A stretch of DNA of 64,000 nucleotides from Thuidium tamariscinum (taxonomy: Eukaryota; Streptophyta; Bryopsida; Hypnales; Thuidiaceae). Below the pieces are notes generated by a model, which worked only from the letters and a program-made list of their open reading frames with translations, did not search any database and had not been told where the DNA came from. This document shows positions 61,027-64,000 of the stretch, in pieces. The stretch spans positions 6,820,001 to 6,884,000 of the forward strand of contig OX344752.2 in the NCBI GenBank assembly GCA_947034885.2, read 5' to 3'. Each line of letters begins with the position of its first letter. Position 1 is the stretch's first letter. The position numbers and the translations under genes were made by a program.

Positions 61027-63874
61027 ATGCAGCATAACATAAAGATCCCCACAGATTTTTACAAGAACTGTTCGGAAGAGATCGAAGCGGACCTGCTGGC
61101 AGCCACTAGGGAGGTTCTGAAGACGGGAGTACTCTCAAAGTCGCACAACAGAGGTATCATAGCTCTGATCCCAAAAGGGGGGGATGCCACGTTAATTAAA
61201 AACTTCAGACCGATTACTCTATTATCCTCGTTTTACAAACTAGTGGCCAAGATACTGGCAAGGAGAATTCAAAAAATACTTCCAGACATAATTAGACCTT
61301 CACAGACAGGATTTGTGAGGGGACGCTGCATAATAGATAACATTTTTTAAGCCCAAGAGGCCATACATTATGCGGAAGAGTCGGGACAGGACTTAGTTCT
61401 TTTATTGTTAGATTTTGAGAAAGCCTATGATAGAATTTCATGGCCCTTTTTGAAGGCAGTCTTAGAAAAAAGGGGATTTGATCCGACCTTTATTAAGGGA
61501 GTGATGTCGATGTATTAGAATCCCTCTTCGACAGTAGTGGTTAATGGAGAATTGGGAGAGGAGTTTGATCTGCAAAGGTCGGTGCGACAGGGCTGTCCCC
61601 TCGCACCGTATTTATTCATATTAGCCTTCGATACACTCGGCTTTATGCTTGAGGATTCGCATTACGGAGTTCAGGGATTCAGACTCCCGAATGGAAAAAC
61701 CGTACGGGATGCGTCATTTGCAGATGATGCTTCCTTTTATCTGATCGGGATAGAGAGCAACCTGAGTCGGGTTGCCAGAGTTTTAGATTTATTTTGCTTG
61801 GCTTTGGGTTCACGGGTCAGTTGGGAGAAAACGGCCGCAATTTGGGCTTCTAAAAAGAAAAGGAACTTCGAGTGGGGTAAGGAAATGGGTCTCAAATGGG
61901 TCCCAGAGGGAATAGGTGTCAGATATTTAGGTCCTATGGTGGGTTTTCACCTGCCCAAGGACGCAAATACGGTCCCATTATTGGACTCGCTTAAGGCAAA
62001 GCTCCGTTCATGGGCAGCCAAAACAGTTTCACAGGCCGGGAGAGTGCTGATTTGCAATCAGGTCCTCCTTGCGACTTGCTAGTATATAGCAGCATGCTGC
62101 AGTATCACACCCAGAATGTGTGACAAAATTCGCTCGCTCATCACCCAATATTTGTGGACGGGGAAAGAAAACGGTAGGACAGCAGCTAGAGTCAGATGGT
62201 CCACGTGCATACTCCCGGTGGAAGAGGGAGGATTAGGTCTGATAGATCCCTTTTTACAAACACAAGCTTTATTGGCTAAATTAACGGTGAGATGTTTAGC
62301 CCCGGGAGAGGAACCTTGGAAGAGTCTTTTGCGTCATCGTTTAGAACAGGGTAAGCCATTAGGTGATGCCAAATGGCACAGATCTTATGCCTGGCTGCTA
62401 TTCAGCAAAGGCATCAAACGAGAAAATCACTCAACGTTAGTCCAGGCCTGTATCAAGGCATTCATAGCGATTCGGGGGAATCTGATTCAGAAAAACCCCG
62501 AAATACTCAGTGAGGTCTTTAGACAGCCATTGTTTGGCAATCCAATGCTGTTGGAAGACGAAAACATGCCGTTGGGGAGAGGCCCGAATAAAGGATTACA
62601 CCTTTGGGCCAGAAGCGGGATAAATAAAGTAGGAGATTTGTGGGATCTCGAAGGGGAGGACTGGATTTCGGTAGAAAGGATCCAGGCCAGACTGCCTAGA
62701 GCAGGAGCAGTCACGGAGAAGAGGGCCGAGAAAAGGAGAATAGCCATTTCACACATCCCATGGGAGCCTAGGGCATTCCCAAAACAAAGAGAAGTAGAAT
62801 GGGTTATGATAGAAAACGACGCTCGGGTTTTTCTTAAAAAGAAGACAGGCCAAAACCAGGCTCACTACTGTAGTTTTTATAAAAAAACCCGGTTCTGAGA
62901 GACTCTACAGGAGCGAAGGTCAGGACCAGCCACCAGACGGGGAGCAGATTGAGATTAGGGTGGTTCAGTGGGACTCAGGGAAGTGATCCTTTTATGATTG
63001 CAACCCCCAAACCCCACTGGAGAATCCAGATACAGTGTGGCATTTTCAAAACGAGCAGTTGAGAAACCTGCAGTGGGACCCAGGAGAATGGAGCTAGGGG
63101 AAAACTGGTAGAATTAATCAAGCTCCTTTCTTTGGGTATACGGTCAGGAGAGGATATACGGTTGGGTTACAAGGGAAAGAGGAGACATCTACTGGGATGC
63201 AGGAGCTCATTAGACAGGGTTTAAATCGGGAGCAGAGAAGAAATATTTACAGGCTAATGTAGCATGCATCGAGACCCAGGAAACCAGCCATGTTGATGTG
63301 GCAGACTCTGAATCGGGGTATTGTTACGGGAGAGTGGCTGTCGTGGAGAGTCCAGATGGCTGCGCACAGTTGTCCGAGTTGCGGACACCATATGGAAACT
63401 GCTGCTCACTTATTTTGGGAATGCAAATTCGCCAAGGAGTTGTGGGGGAGAATTGATAGATTGGGCACGGTTTGGGACATTCCAAGAATCAGGAGCTTCC
63501 AGGACGCTCTTTTGGGGAGAATTAGCAAGAGCAGCTCTTTCAAACTTGACAAGTATGTATACGACTTTCAGCCCTGGGACCTGCTAAGGTCTTTCGTCAT
63601 GTGGCATATCTGGATCGAGAGGTGTAATGCGAAGTATTGCACCCTGGACTTCAGCGCGAAGAGGGTTATTCAAGCCGCGTGGATCTCAGTGATTCACGCC
63701 AGGATGGTGATTAGACAGGACTTCAGCGCTAGGATTAGGAATAGAGAGAAACTTAAATCTGTTAAGAAGCGATTTGAGGCCTTATGGGCCCCCGTCTTCT
63801 GTCACCCTGGAGCTTATGTTTGGAAGTTTAATCTTCCTGATTCTTTAATGTCATTCGTTTTTGCTTTTATGTGA
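61027..63874 (+). pseudogene. 5'-truncated L1-like LINE: reverse transcriptase and C-terminal zinc-binding region
   Basis: The copy starts within the RT fingers (IPTDFYKNC). It continues with IALIPKGG, NFRPITLLSS, RPSQTGFVRGR, LLLDFEKAYDRISWPFL, RQGCPLAP and the catalytic FADDASF, all diagnostic of plant L1-type ORF2. After the thumb region the frame runs to 62898. A frame-disrupted gap follows, then 63290-63874 encodes the zf-RVT region (CPSCGHHMETAAHLFWEC) and a C-terminal tail. No upstream AP endonuclease remains, as expected from incomplete reverse transcription. In-frame stops occur at 61348-61350 (TAA), 61516-61518 (TAG) and 62080-62082 (TAG). Higher GC than the surrounding DNA suggests a fairly young insertion. 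No poly-A tail is seen before the window ends. Confidence 0.88.
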
Positions 63875-64000
63875 AGGGGCTTCGCGCCCCCGCCCTGCCT
63901 CTCTTGGCATTCACAGCATAGCATAAAGAAATCTGAGCATAAATGCAGCACCGAGATGTACATGGAATCGCTCTAATGAGAGAATTATCCGCACACCTAG
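63875..64000 (+). other. Probable 3' UTR of the LINE
   Basis: Directly follows the ORF2 stop and contains a small hairpin (GGGGCTTCGCGCCCC, 63878-63892). The window ends before any poly-A or repeat tail that would mark the end of the element. Confidence 0.5.

Overview
The window looks like nuclear DNA from a land plant with a large, repeat-rich genome. Three things point that way: split genes with GT-AG introns, a short run of the plant-type telomere repeat (CCCTAAA), and plant-type hAT, Mutator, CACTA and L1-like elements set in very AT-rich DNA. A seedless plant (bryophyte, lycophyte or fern) is possible, but the sequence does not prove it. I see no prokaryotic operons, tRNA, rRNA or CRISPR array.

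Only about 8 kb (26.5-34.7 kb) is ordinary gene space. It holds a plus-strand gene for a LOTUS (OST-HTH) plus C3HC4 RING protein (27539-29384) and a minus-strand gene of about nine to ten exons for a Man1/Src1 C-terminal-domain (MSC) inner-nuclear-membrane protein (34102-30683). A miniature transposon sits at each edge of this island.

The left arm (1-26 kb) and the stretch from 34.7 to 45.4 kb are layers of mobile DNA. Two old repeat families (R1: 13728-18035 and 39790-41320; R2: 19400-24760 and 41850-45400, plus fragments) occur in several copies. One copy often keeps the empty site that is filled in the other, so insertions can be dated and defined to the base. In this way I could define two solo LTRs (5-bp duplications ATATT and ACAAC), a family of 0.9-kb elements in duplicated TTAA, a 723-bp inverted-repeat element, five CACTA-type elements with 3-bp duplications, two 272-bp TA-flanked MITEs, and a decayed hAT transposase (7.4-10.2 kb).

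The most interesting object is a 12.9-kb Mutator-like element (45842-58779). It is bounded by diverged inverted repeats and a perfect 9-bp duplication (CTAGAAGAG), with a related empty site near 23.94 kb. It carries a plus-strand transposase (53907-57924; zinc-finger-like region, DDE core, SWIM finger). Divergently, it carries a long multi-exon minus-strand gene (53037-46158) whose product has a ParB-like GNRR domain and a C-terminal N6-adenine/N4-cytosine DNA-methyltransferase-like domain. One intron of that gene contains about 11 GC-rich repeats of 127-130 bp, each with two hairpins. A plant DNA transposon carrying a phage-style ParB/DNA-methyltransferase cargo is my main candidate for an undescribed system. 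Both genes are interrupted, and all four clear in-frame stops are TAG, as expected if CAG (a CHG methylation site) had mutated to TAG.

The right end (58.8-64 kb) has truncated repeats, an inverted and edited copy of the spacer between the two island genes (60004-60640), and a 5'-truncated L1-like LINE (61027-63874).
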